From the NCBI RefSeq assembly GCF_963675165.1, contig NC_087390.1, positions 5,383,250 through 5,447,249 of the forward strand: 64,000 nt of DNA. Direction: 5' to 3'. Made by a program: the position numbers and the translations under genes. This DNA is from Halichondria panicea (taxonomy: Eukaryota > Porifera > Demospongiae > Suberitida > Halichondriidae). Positions 9,801-20,972 of this stretch are shown here, piece after piece. How positions within the stretch are numbered: position 1 is the first letter of the stretch; the number at the start of each line of letters is the position of its first letter. Under the pieces are notes generated by a model, which worked only from the letters and a program-made list of their open reading frames with translations, ran no database searches and had not been told where the DNA came from.

Positions 9801-11296
9801 AGGTCACAAAAATAAGCTGTTTGAGCGAACTAGACACTTTTATGGATTGCTTTAACTGCTAACGACACGAGACAGTGGTTGAAAATAATAGATACTTAAC
9901 AGTCAATAATCAGTCTTTTTTTTATCAATATCCCCCATTTTTCCTCGAAGGAAGAAAGGTTTGATAAACTGCAGAACCACTCCCTCAACATTCATACTGC
10001 TACGTCGTACATGTTAGAACACTTTAAAGCATGGAATTCATCAATAATACAAGTTTCGAATAATAATACATGCATGCCTGGTCCAATGAATAATACATAC
10101 ATGCCTGGTCCAATGAATGACTGCTTAATGGCTGCTTGGCCACGTCATCTGTCTGGCCATCAGTACCACACCTATGTATACCCTAATCTGGGATAGTGAA
10201 TGTTTTAAGCTCTCAAGTTGCGTGGCAACCTGCCTGCACCTATATACAGCTTGGAGTTGTCGTTAGCATATTTTGTCAAATAACAAAGTTTTGGTAGATG
10301 TACAGCTTGAGCAGCTACGCAACTTGTAGACGATCTTTGCAGATGACAATCTTTTCTAATCGGTTTAATCATTGCTTTATAAATTCACGATCATTCCCCA
10401 TAAGAGGTTTAGGGATCTAAATTTTTATGATTCCTAAATCGTACTGGTAAGTTGATGTAACAAATAAGCCTTATAAGGGTATATAGAGTGGGTGGTTGTG
10501 GAGTTAGAAAAGAGATGCATCGATCTGTGAAGTACACTTGACTGCTAATAATATTATAGTATACATGCATGTATGGGGACACTCTAGACGCAGTGCCCAT
10601 TAGTCAAATATTCAATACTTTATGGGTGAAGGGGCACAAAAATCGGGAGACAAAACTCCTGGGCAAGGCAATACTTGCACCACCCATGCAGGGGGTGGGT
10701 CTAGGAGGAATCCCGTTCTCCCTTCTGCCCTGCCAGAAAATTTTAATTTATACATTGATGTTCTCAGAGGAATCTTAAACATGTACTGAGTTGTACATAC
10801 ATGCATATAAAGATGCATGTATGTATTGTATATGCTGAGCCCCCCTGGTTCTTACAGGCATGAAGTTTAGTAGCTCAGTTTTAAGATTGTGCTATACCTA
10901 CATGTACCGTTGTTATCATGTGATGTCACAGTTTGGTGGGTGTGGAAGGTGATGGTGAACTCTGTCTCCTCACACAGCGACACCACACCAGCGTACAGTG
11001 ACTGAGGGAGTGGGGAGACAAACAAGTATACTCATCACATGACCTTATATCAGAGTACGTACATTTAAAGGTTTGTATAATTATGATAGTTCATAATTAT
11101 ATAAACCAAGACAAAGATATAGACACTGCATGTATGTATACAATTCTGATCATGGCACAATTCCTAAAAGCTATCTGGCAGCCATCATCTACATGCAGCA
11201 GCAATACATACCAGCTGTTTTTTTCCTAAGAAAGCATTGTGGTACATGTATTGACTATATAGCATACCACAGGTGTGCATGTCTCATGCAGTTATT
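9801..11296. other. Noncoding duplicated region
   Basis: No gene is well supported. Blocks at about 9935-10030 and 11060-11210 match 26225-26345 and 26530-26670 respectively, so this is one arm of an old segmental duplication. The part at about 10225-10525 is a dispersed repeat also found at 46375-46580. Short open frames are not shared between copies. Confidence 0.5.
10867..11031 (-). other. Possible orphan exon or relic, minus strand
   Basis: A 54-codon frame ending in TAA contains a compact stretch (VSLCEETEFTITF, then HTHQT) with a coding-like composition unlike its AT-rich surroundings. It has no recognised family, no start and no clear neighbouring exon. The duplicated arm at about 26.5 kb lacks it. 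It could be a stray exon of an old gene or chance. Confidence 0.2.
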
Positions 11297-11411
11297 GGTT
11301 GAGTCCCACCTTCAATTCATTACTTCCTTGGTATAAAGGTGGCAATGCTGTTTTTGGTTGAGTCCCACCTTCAATTCATTACTTCCTTGGTATAAAGGTG
11401 GCAATGCTGAG
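11297..11411 (+). repeat. 59-bp tandem duplication before the vWA relic
   Basis: The segment starting GGTTGAGTCCCACCTTCAA at about 11298 repeats 59 bp later at about 11357 with almost no change. Each copy begins at a TTGGTTGAG motif; the first reads ATTGG, an inverted CCAAT box. It lies directly upstream of a TATA box, so it may be a promoter-proximal element. The related region near 26755 has only one degraded copy. Confidence 0.7.
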
Positions 11412-11413
11412 AG

Positions 11414-11421
11414 TATATAAA
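11414..11421 (+). promoter_or_regulatory. TATA box of the vWA relic gene
   Basis: TATATAAA followed by GGCG lies 72 bp before the ATG at 11486, good spacing for a TATA box with a short leader. A degraded version (TATATAATTAAAGGCG) exists near 26815 without a following gene. Confidence 0.45.
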
Positions 11422-11485
11422 GGCGTGAGTTTAGATGCATAATTATACATACATGCATCATCTGCAATCTTATAACAGCTCAGGA

Positions 11486-12146
11486 ATGAATCTTAGTGGA
11501 AGCAGTTTTGTCGTTGGAGTGTTATTTGCAACTGCACTAGCCAGCACAGTAGCACTGCGATTATGCGACTCGAGGCTTGTATTCTACTGCCGTATTTATT
11601 CAAGCACTGTGACTGTAGATACTGGGATTGGAGTGAATGGGAGTAACTGCCGAACACCATTGGAACAGATGCATGTATCAGACACCTGTGAAAGTGGGCA
11701 AGCTTTTATTAAGACAAGGAGGAAACTGGCAATCGGTGAAGGTTGCGAGGAGCAAGATGAAAGCCAGACAATGAGTATGCTAGGGTACATCTACACATTC
11801 AATTTGATCATTGCAAGCAAAACTTAGTTGTGTTACGTTTTTTTGGGTCATAATCCTAAATTGACTTGACATGGGTTAGGGTTATAAGATACTTCTCGCC
11901 TCGAATCAAACAACATATACAGCATTATGCCCCTGTACCATTTAGCCACTTAGCGTGAGTGGGCATGGTCATCGATTCAGAAGACAGGCTTATAACAAGT
12001 GTGACAAACCAAAACATGTGGTCTTTGTATTAGACATATCTGGGAGCATTCTGATGCAGATCCCGCCAACACAGAGAATACATGCTGCATACTTTCTGAT
12101 GTACTTTACATTCAGACTAATTGCTCGAGTGGACTTAATTATTGAG
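11486..12146 (+). pseudogene. vWA-domain secreted protein, internally deleted relic
   Basis: An open frame from the ATG at 11486 starts with a signal-peptide-like segment (MNLSGSS, then a hydrophobic VVGVLFATALA core) and a cysteine-containing stretch up to about 11826. A second segment at about 11980-12146 opens with VVFVLDISGSI, the DxSxS metal-binding (MIDAS) strand of a von Willebrand A domain. Within 20 bp it jumps to DNA that matches the end of the relics at 47 and 60 kb (the CCAACACAGAG block). The central vWA part is therefore missing. Intact relatives are extracellular adhesion or matrix proteins; this copy looks dead. Confidence 0.5.
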
Positions 12147-12525
12147 TAGGATTACCATAACAAGTACTGTATTGTCTGGTAAGAACAATTATCAATTGAA
12201 AATGGAATTATGCAAAACAATGTAAATTATAATACATGCTATCCTATATAACATCGTTACAATGTAAACTAGTTTCAGCTTCAATATCGCCTTTGTCTTG
12301 CCGCTTTTGTACTCTGTTAGCTGTAAAAATGGGTAAGGAATACATGTAATTGCAAGGGAAAAAAGGGATGATCACGTAATTGCAAGAGCGAGTAGCTGCA
12401 TGATAATTAATGTACTTAAACGCCTAAAATCTATAGCTGGCAGCATGGATTCAATTCTGCTAGAGGGCGTTGTACAGGACCCAGATTTATTGCCTCCGAC
12501 TACATTCCAATAACACACGTCACTA

Positions 12526-12700
12526 CAGTGGAACCTCTGTTAACAACCACCTCCAAATAAAGGCCAGCTGCTATATAACGGCCAGACATCCAGGCCCTAA
12601 ATAAACAGATTGTGTACAAAACAACCTCTCAACAAAGGCTACCTCTGTATAAGCCAAAACATTGTTCCCCAAATGTGTCCGTTATAGAGGGGTTCCACTA
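12526..12700. mobile_element. Pogo-like MITE flanked by TA
   Basis: Left end CAGTGGAACCTCTGTTAAC and right end GTTATAGAGGGGTTCCACTA are inverted repeats, with TA on both sides (12524-12525 and 12701-12702). CAGT ends and TA duplication fit the pogo/Tc1-mariner group. It is 175 bp, non-coding, and absent from the paralogous site near 48400. Confidence 0.7.
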
Positions 12701-12817
12701 TATTACCTTTCACAAATTGGTCATGTTGGAGCTCTAAGACTGATCAGTGCACTACAAGATGACAACAAGACTCTTGCAACACTTAGCCTCCCTGCAGAAT
12801 ATGAGCCAATTGAAATA

Positions 12818-13568
12818 CAGTAGACTCTCGCTATTCCGGCTCCCTGAAGTACGGCCACCTCGATATACCGGCCATTTGGCTTGGCACGGAATGCTAGCTA
12901 TATATTTACTGCACAAAACTCACCCTGAAGTACAGCCACTCGCTATTCCGTTTACTGGCCAGTGCTTGCTGTCCCAAACTAGACTGGCGGCGACAGCCGC
13001 CCGAGCACGTAGCGCGAGCGACTGGCAAACTGCCTATCAGTCACTTGTCTCAGCGGAAGTGTAATAGATCGTATGACACTACTAAACATGAATATCGTTA
13101 TAGATAATGTGGTTAAATTTTGCTATGAGATTCAGCTACTATGGATCCCCTGAAGTGTAAGTGCGGTCACAATTACAGGGCTAATATGACGTTGAGCAAT
13201 CTGATAGGCTGCAATGCTCGTTGCAGCTGAGACGAGTGACTAATAGACAGTTTGCCAGTCCCTCGCGCTACGCACGCGAGAGGCTGTCGCCGCCAGTCTA
13301 GTCCCAAACAGGGTTTTCACTGTAATTTTATACGTGTATTACGGCCGGATATGACGTTTTGGGTGTGGTTTAGCAAATAAAATTGAATTACACTTAAATG
13401 GAGAACACATTATCCTACATTATCCTCGAGACAAGAACCGCAAAAGTAGTCATTAGATTCGAGGTAAGGTCATTTTTAAGCCGCGGCTATTTCCTGAGCT
13501 GCAGCCACCTCGCTATTCTGGCCAAGCTGCATGGTCCCAAGGGTGACCGGATTAACGAGAGTCTACTG
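12818..13568. mobile_element. Pogo-like MITE (family A) inside the LRR relic
   Basis: Ends CAGTAGACTCTCG and CGAGAGTCTACTG are inverted repeats flanked by TA (12816-12817 and 13569-13570). Other copies are at 29768-30738, 55899-56367 and a truncated one at 33800-33904. This copy is enlarged by a nested element at 12980-13300. There is no transposase frame. Confidence 0.85.
12980..13300. mobile_element. Nested MULE-like MITE with 9-bp target duplication
   Basis: The element starts TAGACTGGCGGCGACAGCC and ends with the reverse complement of TAGACTGGCGGCGACAGCC. It is flanked by the perfect direct repeat GTCCCAAAC (12971-12979 and 13301-13309). The family A copy at 29768 shows the uninterrupted site with a single GTCCCAAAC (29922-29930). 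A 9-bp duplication with long inverted ends fits Mutator-like elements. GC content is clearly higher than in the surroundings. Confidence 0.85.
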
Positions 13569-13907
13569 TAGATATACGAAAGAGTAATCGCATACACTAA
13601 CCCTAACCCTAAAACTTGAAGTTCAGTACACGTATCACACACAATATAGCATCGGGAGTTACATCAGTATTATGGCCGTATGCAGTAGTTTTCAGTTAAC
13701 AAAATAATTACCCGTAAAGAAACAACCAAATGGTCATGATCACAAATGTACAATAACTTGAGATTGTGAACAGCACTGCCTGAATAAACACAGTGACTGA
13801 ATGGTGAGGTACATAACTATAATACTATGATGTAATTTTGCGGCTCTTCATTGCTCAGATACATCAGTAATAAAACGGAGTTAGTTGCAGGAGTTGGAAT
13901 AAAGAGA

Positions 13908-14906
13908 GTCACGACGTATTGTACAAAATAAAGGCAGATGATCTACAGAGACGCCTACCAGAACCCCAACAACGCGGTATGGCCCTAGCACGTGAGAAAG
14001 GGGGCTCAAGCACACTTAATACAATACCTGTTGCAGAGCACGGATTTTTCTTTGATGCCAAAGCAGATTTTCATGACCACATCAACCTTCGCTATTGTTG
14101 GCCACTAGAAAATCTACCAACAACTTGCCCATGTGGTGAAAGTTATACGATAGACCATTCCCAGATCTGCAAATTATCCAGCTTCATACACATGCGCCAT
14201 GACGACACAACAAACTTCCTAGCATCCTGCATGAAGGAAATACATAACGATGTTGAGACTGAGCCCAAGTTACAATCTTTGACAGGCGAGTCCCTCCGCT
14301 ATCGAACAGCCAACACAGACCCTGATGCCAGAGCAGACATCAGAGTGAGAGGCTTTTGGACCCAAGGCAGAAATGCATTTTTTGACACAAGGGTATTCTA
14401 CCCCCACGCGAGAAGCTATAGGTCCAAACCCCTCAAGTCGCTTTTTCAGAAAATGGAGAGAGAGAAAAAAAGAATACAGAGAAAGGATAAATGAAATTGA
14501 GCATGGCTTGTTCACACCTCTAGTTTTCTCGGCATGTGGAGGCATGGGCAAGGAGGCCTCAGTTGTTGTAGTGAAGAGACTGGCTGGAGACCTAGCCACG
14601 AAAAGAAACGAAAGCTACAGTCAGGTGGTAGGCTGGATGAGATGCAGTCTGGCCTTTTCATTGGCAAGATCAGCCATACGTTGTGTTCGTGGTTCTCGTT
14701 CCACCCGCAGAAGAGACATTCGCCAGTCTCCAATGGACCTGATCCAAGCGGAGACACGGTTCGAGTGCGAATAGACTATACATGTTTATATACCCAAAGT
14801 CTCACAAATCTTTAGAACTCTAAATACGTACATGTTTATTTTTTCTAACTGTCTTTCCACATTATAATTTTGATCTCTATGAAAAAAAAATGAAAAAAAA
14901 TAAAAG
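13908..14906 (+). mobile_element. 5'-truncated retrotransposon tail, frameshifted
   Basis: An open frame (to 14494) carries the C-terminal domain that follows reverse transcriptase in a group of animal retroelements. Recognisable marks are CPCG, a DH...C...RHD cluster, EPKLQSLTGE, DARADIRVRGFW and FFDTRVF. The homology continues in another frame (about 14450-14774, with EHGLFTPLVFSACGGMG), so a one-base slip in the A-run near 14465 breaks it. An A-rich tail ends at about 14906. AATAAAGAG before the insert and AATAAAAGAG after it resemble a target-site duplication. Comparison with the NLR6 5' flank (about 49040) shows the empty site. It sits 200 bp before NLR2. Confidence 0.75.
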
Positions 14907-14959
14907 AGCTACCATTATAGATTGCAGTTGCCATAATGAGCGCAGCAACAAAGCGGTTT

Positions 14960-15012
14960 ATCACCTTTGAACTCTATAATGCGCATGTGCAATTAGCTAC
15001 GCGTAGGTAGAC
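14960..15012 (+). promoter_or_regulatory. Conserved 5' block of Death-type NLRs (NLR2)
   Basis: The block CACCTTTGAACTCTATAATG, then a GCGCATGTGCAATTAGC segment, recurs upstream of NLR4 (about 34079-34137) and NLR6 (about 49115-49160), each 120-190 bp before the ATG. The NLR6 copy has the perfect palindrome GCGCATGCGC. This is a candidate core promoter; evidence is conservation and position only. Confidence 0.35.
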
Positions 15013-15103
15013 AGGGCCAGTATCTTAGAACTTATATCACAAATCAAACTTCTGTGGTCTTATAATACAAGTAGTTTACCTCAGCAATAGCAAAAATCTG
15101 GCA

Positions 15104-18100
15104 ATGGCTACTCAGGACAAGTTAGAGAGTGTCTCGGAAGTATTCAGAGAAGAGCTGGTACACACTAAATGTGCAACCATCAACACAACACCTGTTGGTA
15201 AGTATAGCAACAAAGTATGCATCAAAGTTGTAGCTCTGTATTTTGTGGTGGTTTTACACTGTTAAAATATCCAAATCGCTGTAGATCAATAAAAATTAAT
15301 CATGGCATTGTTAGAGTTCATTCTATATTTGGCAAAGAGGATTATAAGTCACATGCTTGATTCAATTGTGTGTCGCTTTGTGTGCACATCAATAAGTGTG
15401 TGTGTGAGTTCAATCCTTACGCTCGAATACTTGTAAAATACCCTGGTCACACACCATAATAATAGTTCATTCATTCTTTCCTTGGCACGCAAGAGTGTGT
15501 CGGTAGTATTATATTGTTCTTGGTTTACAGCGACTGCAGCTCAGTTGAACCAAGAGTGCTCGAATGAAGCTCTTCGCCTCTTGTCTACCAAAATTGTTGG
15601 ATACCACAAATACAAGCACAAGCTGGGTCTGAGTAGTGCTGACATAGACGAAATTGATAATGATCCAAGAAGCTTTTACAGTACCCATAGCAAATTTCAC
15701 GCTGCTCTACTGAAGTGGAAGAGTAAAAGTATTGATTTAGATAATCCATCATATTCAACAGCTACTTACGGTCGATTAGTAGAAATTGCTAAAGAGGACA
15801 AGGACGGAGAGGCAATTAGGGAAATTCACAAGGCTTGTGTCAAGCATACAAGTAAGTTACAATAGTTCACAGCAGATATCTTTCCGTCCTAATCTTAGTA
15901 ATGTAGCATGTACATGCATGTACTAACTACATGCCGCACTCATAACTCAATTCCTGGCAAAAAGGTGGAAATACATACCCAAATTGCTCAACTACAAACC
16001 ATGACATTGTTAATTATGCATGATTTCTTTATTTGGCAAGAGTGTTTGAGGATTTAGTTTCAAAAGGAATGTGTGAGGGAGTGCATGTGCAGCAGCATTA
16101 CATGTATGTAACTATAGCTACATTCATAATTCAATTCTTGTATGCACGTATTGTAATCAGATACAATTTATACATGTAACCTTATATAGCTTATACAATG
16201 TACTTAGGGATTCTTTTACTAAATGAACCAAAACTCTTATATTCATAATGCTGTTGTTCACTGTAAGAATGTGTCGGGCGTTTCCTGACCTGAGGTACAC
16301 ACAGTGACATAATTATAGTATAGGTTCTAGGTAATTGTTCAACTGAGGCTATAAGCTATGTCAATTCAACTGAGACTACGTCAGTTCTAGGGTAGTACGG
16401 CAGTTTGCAGTTTGCTTTTGCAGTTCGAGACAATTCTTCGTTTTTGTAAAAGCTAAATTACTAGAAACAACTTTTCGCCATTGTGTTCGAATCTTGAATA
16501 ATACACACTATATACATTGGCCTCAATTCTTGATAATCAGGTCCCCATGCTCGTGGGCATGTAACTGTGTGATTAACAAACAATGGCAGTAATTAAGTAT
16601 TGCCAATAAATTGACTATTGAATGATAAAGGTCAACTATTTTATTAAAAATTGTCGCCAGTATCGCCGGTATATATGGATGCAACCAATTTGTGGGTGTA
16701 TGCATGCATGGAAAGTACATACGTTTAATTACCTAGTGTTTTACATTGAAACTTTGATCTAACAGATAAGATTTCTGCTTACTCTTCAACCGTGATGGCA
16801 GCTGTACCCACATCAGCTATCGGAAAATACGCAGACTACCTGAAAAATGTGTACCTTCGATCAAAGCTCCCTCACAAAGGAAAATGGCCTCCTGCTCCCT
16901 GTAAGAAGATCATCAAGCTAGCTACCATTGAAATTGAAGATGATCGCTCACATTTAGCATTGTGTAAGCTAAATAGGTCCGAGTCGATTGATGAGTACAT
17001 GAAAAATAATAGGATGAATTCCATTTCAATGGAAGACCTTTTAACTGAAAAAGATGGCTCACTGCCGAAAGTCGTAATCATTCAAGGAGTCCCAGGAATA
17101 GGCAAGTCGACTTTTTCATGGAAGTTTTGTAGAAAGTGGGCCAAAGGGAAGATCTATCAGCAATATGATCTGGTTGTTTTGTTGCGCATGCGTGATACAA
17201 GAGTGAGAGAAGCAACCAAACTTAGCAATCTCTTCTTCTCAGAAGATGCCGACTTTTCGAATGAAGTAGCGAAAGCAGCCGTTTCTAATAGTGGAAAAGG
17301 CATTCTCCTTCTATTAGAAGGAATAGACGAGCTTCCTGCTTCTTGTTTAGCTGATGGCATGCCTCTTTCTAACTTGCTTCAAGGTGAATCCCTTCCCCTA
17401 GTTACCATCATAGTAACCAGTAGACCCTGGGCTGTGCAGACACTAGAAGAAAAATTCGAGGATCAGATATCTCGACAGGTAGAAATCTTGGGCTTCACAA
17501 GAGAAGACATCTTGAGGTACATTTCACATGCTTTCACTGAGGAGGAAAAGACAGAGTTCTTAGAGTACCTCCGCTCCCACCCTCAGCTGGAGTCCATCAT
17601 GCACATCCCACTGAATGCTGCCTTTGTTGTTCAGATCTACAAGCAATTTCGTCGTTCTCAACAAGCTATCCCTAGCACCTTGACCCAGCTCTACACAGCT
17701 CTTGTTGAGGGTCTCTTGCTCCGCTATATCAAGTCAGTTCCTGAGTTTGATAATCTAAAGATTATCAGTGTTTCAAGCTTACCAGAACCAGTACAAACAC
17801 ATTTCGATCAGCTTTGTCTACTAGCTTTCATGAGCTTCACCAAGTATACTGTTCAAGTCACATTCATCGATTCAGAAGCTGCTTTGTACGAGTGTTTTGA
17901 TTTCCTTGGTCTCATGCAGTCCTCAACTGAACTCACCATAAACACTGGTACCACTGTATCCCACAGTTTCCTCCATTTCACAATCCAGGAGTTCCTAGCA
18001 GCTTACCATCTCTCTAAACAGCCGTCGCAAGTGCAGGAGCTGTTTTTGGAAGTTCACAGCAAAGATCCTCAATTTTCAATGCTTATCACATTTCTGGTTG

Positions 18101-19326
18101 GACTGAACAGCAGCGTTCTGCATTGTATTAAACTGCCAGAGTCAAAACTTCAAGATCTGTCCACATTTCACTTACACTTGTTGTATGAAACACAATCCCC
18201 CAAGGATGTATGCAAGTTCTCAGAAAATATGACTTTTGTGAAATATTCTCCTGCCCTAACAAGTACATCACTTGACCTACATGCACTATCGTATTGTCTT
18301 TGCTCCAGTAAATGCCGTTGGTATTTAAGAATCAGTCTGCGAAACTTCACATCATTCTGTCGCATCCCCGATGAGTTTTACAAGGGGCAAATAAGAAAAC
18401 TAGAAATTTTTGATGTTTCTCGAAATAACCTTGAATTGTTTTTTTCTCTTCCCAAGCGTATATTTTCAGACATGTACAGCCTTGTAATTAGCTCTTGTGA
18501 ACCTATTGAATCTGTAGTTGGAGACATCTTAAGTGACGGCCAGTTAATGAACTTAAAACAGTTTTCTTTTCGGAATAAGAATTTTCAAGTATCTTGTGAT
18601 TTGAGCTTGATAATGGAAAGCCTGTTTGCATCTCACCCTAATCTTATTCACATAGGAATACGAAGTACTGTCATATCATTCTCTGGTATGGCTGGATTAT
18701 GCAAATACATGAGTTCTCACTCTGCTTCACCTGAGCTTACATTGTGTCTTCCACAAAACAGCATTGAAACTGAATCCCTTAATTTGCTGATTAGTACTGT
18801 TGCATTTTCAAAGATTCTTACTCATTTGGATATTTCTTTCAACCATCTATCAGTAGAAGAATTAGAAATGCTATCTGTTGCTCTTTCTGCAAATTTATCT
18901 TTGAAAACGTTAGGAATGGTCAAATGTTCAATCGGTGGTGAAGGAGCTGAATTATTATCCACTGGACTGGAGGAGAATCGAACTCTCCTCGGATTAGATC
19001 TTCGCCATAATCCCATCAATGTGAATGGAGCTGCTGCTCTGGCTTCAATGCTTACTGTGAACACTTCATTAGAAATACTTTATCTTTCAAACAACGAACA
19101 AATTGGTCATGTTGGAGCTCTAAGACTGATCAGTGCACTACAAGATGACAACAAGACTCTTGCAACACTTAGCCTCCCTGCTGAGTGTGAGCCTATTGAA
19201 TATGGATCGATCTTGATGGATAAAATACGAAAGAGTGGTCGCATAGAATTCATCAATAATACAAGTTCAGTTTTAAACACAATAGCACACGAGTTTACAT
19301 CATTTGACATATGGCCTTATAATTAG
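15104..19326 (+). CDS. NLR2: Death-domain / NACHT / LRR receptor
   Basis: Three exons, 15104-15197, 15531-15851 and 16766-19326, all joined in phase 1, give 991 residues. Exon 1 encodes 31 residues (MATQDKLESVSEVFREELV...) that match the very start and the last helix of the CARD exon of sister genes. Exon 2 encodes a Death domain: LGLSSADIDEIDND, then LLKWKSK and ATYGRLVEIA are the typical helix 2-3 and 5-6 signatures. Exon 3 has Walker A GVPGIGKST, Walker B-like LLLLEGIDELP, VTSRPW, FLHFTIQEFLAAYHL, C-terminal LRRs and an IWPYN ending. It should signal through Death-Death contacts in the cytosol (inference from family). The acceptor before exon 3 is CTAACAG. The frame is intact. Confidence 0.88.
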
Positions 19327-20427
19327 TCTTCAGTAAACTAATGTAGTGCCTGAACACTTTCTCATCGTATGTAGTTATGATCTTTGTAATTATAATAGTG
19401 TTGTTACAATGTACAGTATTATAGACAACTACCGTCTCATAATAACTTGTAAACTACGTCACGTACTATCACAATGATGTGAGTTTCACTTTCGACTTTG
19501 CTTTGCTGTAGTTATCACGCTCTGTTGGCGTGTGTATATATTATGGAGTGATTACTATATATAGTGAAGTCAGTTAGGTTTTGTAGATACTTGATGGTTG
19601 TTTTCCAGCTCCACAAGCAGAACTGAGGTGCATTATTTTGCGCTCTATACTGGTTTAAAAACTGCCGACTGCTGAGGAGAACACAATATAATTATGCATA
19701 CATTGCCTAAATATATATAACTATTCCATTGTGTGGAAGACGATTTTTGGCAAATTTACATGTTGGTAAGTAAGTATTATTTGCCGATGTTATATGAACT
19801 GCAACGATGCCTTAATCTATCTCAAAATGATATTTCAGAATGGAAGTCGCTAGTGCATTTCAGAGTGGAATATTTACGTGGAACTAAATCAATGGTCCCT
19901 ATCGGCTGTCTTCCGTATAGGCATATTCAAAGTCAAAACCAGCTCCACAGGCCGTGCATTTGAACCCGGGCACTATACTGGCTTAAAATTGTTGTCTGTA
20001 GAGATAATTATTACCAAGTTTGGGAGGAATATTACAATAATTATCAGCAAAATAGCCACTTTACTTGGCAAACATTATCTATGACTAACAATTAAAATTA
20101 CACTGTAGCTATAATTATAGGCTGAGTGGTAGTGTCCGGTCTATATTAGTTAGTAGTGTCGACTGAGTGAAACTGATTAATGGCATCCAAATGAATCTCA
20201 AGCTCCAACTGAAACACTTGCCAGTGGGGAGTTGATCATTCTGATGCACAGTACGGGATCTGTTAGAAAGCCTTCACTCTCTGCAACAATCTGAGTTTAG
20301 CATATAGTTCGATGAACCTGTTCAACTATATGTATGCATGTGCATAACTGATATAAGTGACAAGTTCGATCATCGAACCACACCAACCACACCATCGAAC
20401 CACCGAGGAAATCAAGTGCATGGAGTT
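19327..20427 (+). other. NLR2 3' flank and NLR3 5' flank
   Basis: No gene is seen. 19330-19545 is the 3' flank type shared with NLR4 and the relic at 1.7 kb. From about 19570 the shared CARD-type upstream region begins. Confidence 0.5.
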
Positions 20428-20435
20428 TATATAAT
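20428..20435 (+). promoter_or_regulatory. Candidate TATA box of NLR3
   Basis: TATATAAT in the conserved AAGTGCATGGAGT context, 545 bp before the start codon; the spacing agrees with NLR5 and NLR8. Confidence 0.35.
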
Positions 20436-20972
20436 ACACAGAGAGCACAGTTAGTGTAGTGGAGCCATATCTAGTCACACTGATCGGCAGGTGTGTGTTT
20501 TATTGCGGTCACCGTACAGCAGATCACCATCTATAATAATAGCTATATAGGTTCGGAGTTGGTCTAGCATTGGGAACAACTGCAGAGGGAAAATATCCGA
20601 ACAAATAATTGAGTGCATATAGCTAGTAATGTCATGAATAGAGAAGCATTAAGTATACAGCAATCCATATATAGCTATTATTCTAGCGGCATGCACAAAT
20701 TCCTATATTCCGGAGATCATCAGATTCATCGGCTCCGAATAATGTTTCTAACATCTGTTACATCTACAATCTACGAACGGTCTTCAGTTTGACAAACACT
20801 CTTCATGAATTAGCAAAATTTAATTAGTCATTGCGTGGGTGTGTTACAGGAAATTGCAATGCTGCATGTAGTCAAAAATAACACAACTTCTACTTGTTGT
20901 TTAGATCTACAATTGTCTCATTTCAGTGCACAACTTAGTCAGCTAACCAATTTGACTAGATAGCTACATCAA

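Larger units (their letters stand above)
12703..13600 (+). pseudogene. NLR LRR-exon relic split by a MITE
   Basis: 12703-12815 matches the last LRR of the NLR exon (ACCTTTCAC, GTTGGAGCTCTAAGACTGAT, then the GACAACAAGACTCTTGC block). The match resumes at about 13571 (GATATACGAAAGAGT) after the inserted element 12818-13568, then decays. It corresponds to the relic at 48408-48660, and the flanking DNA on the left (12180-12510 against 48090-48390) is also shared. Confidence 0.75.

Noticed and set aside
12747-13064. 105-codon frame
   Set aside because: It joins an LRR relic read in the wrong frame with two nested MITEs.
13597-13612. CCCTAACCCTAA telomere-like motif
   Set aside because: Only two to three units; too short to be a telomere or an interstitial telomere block.
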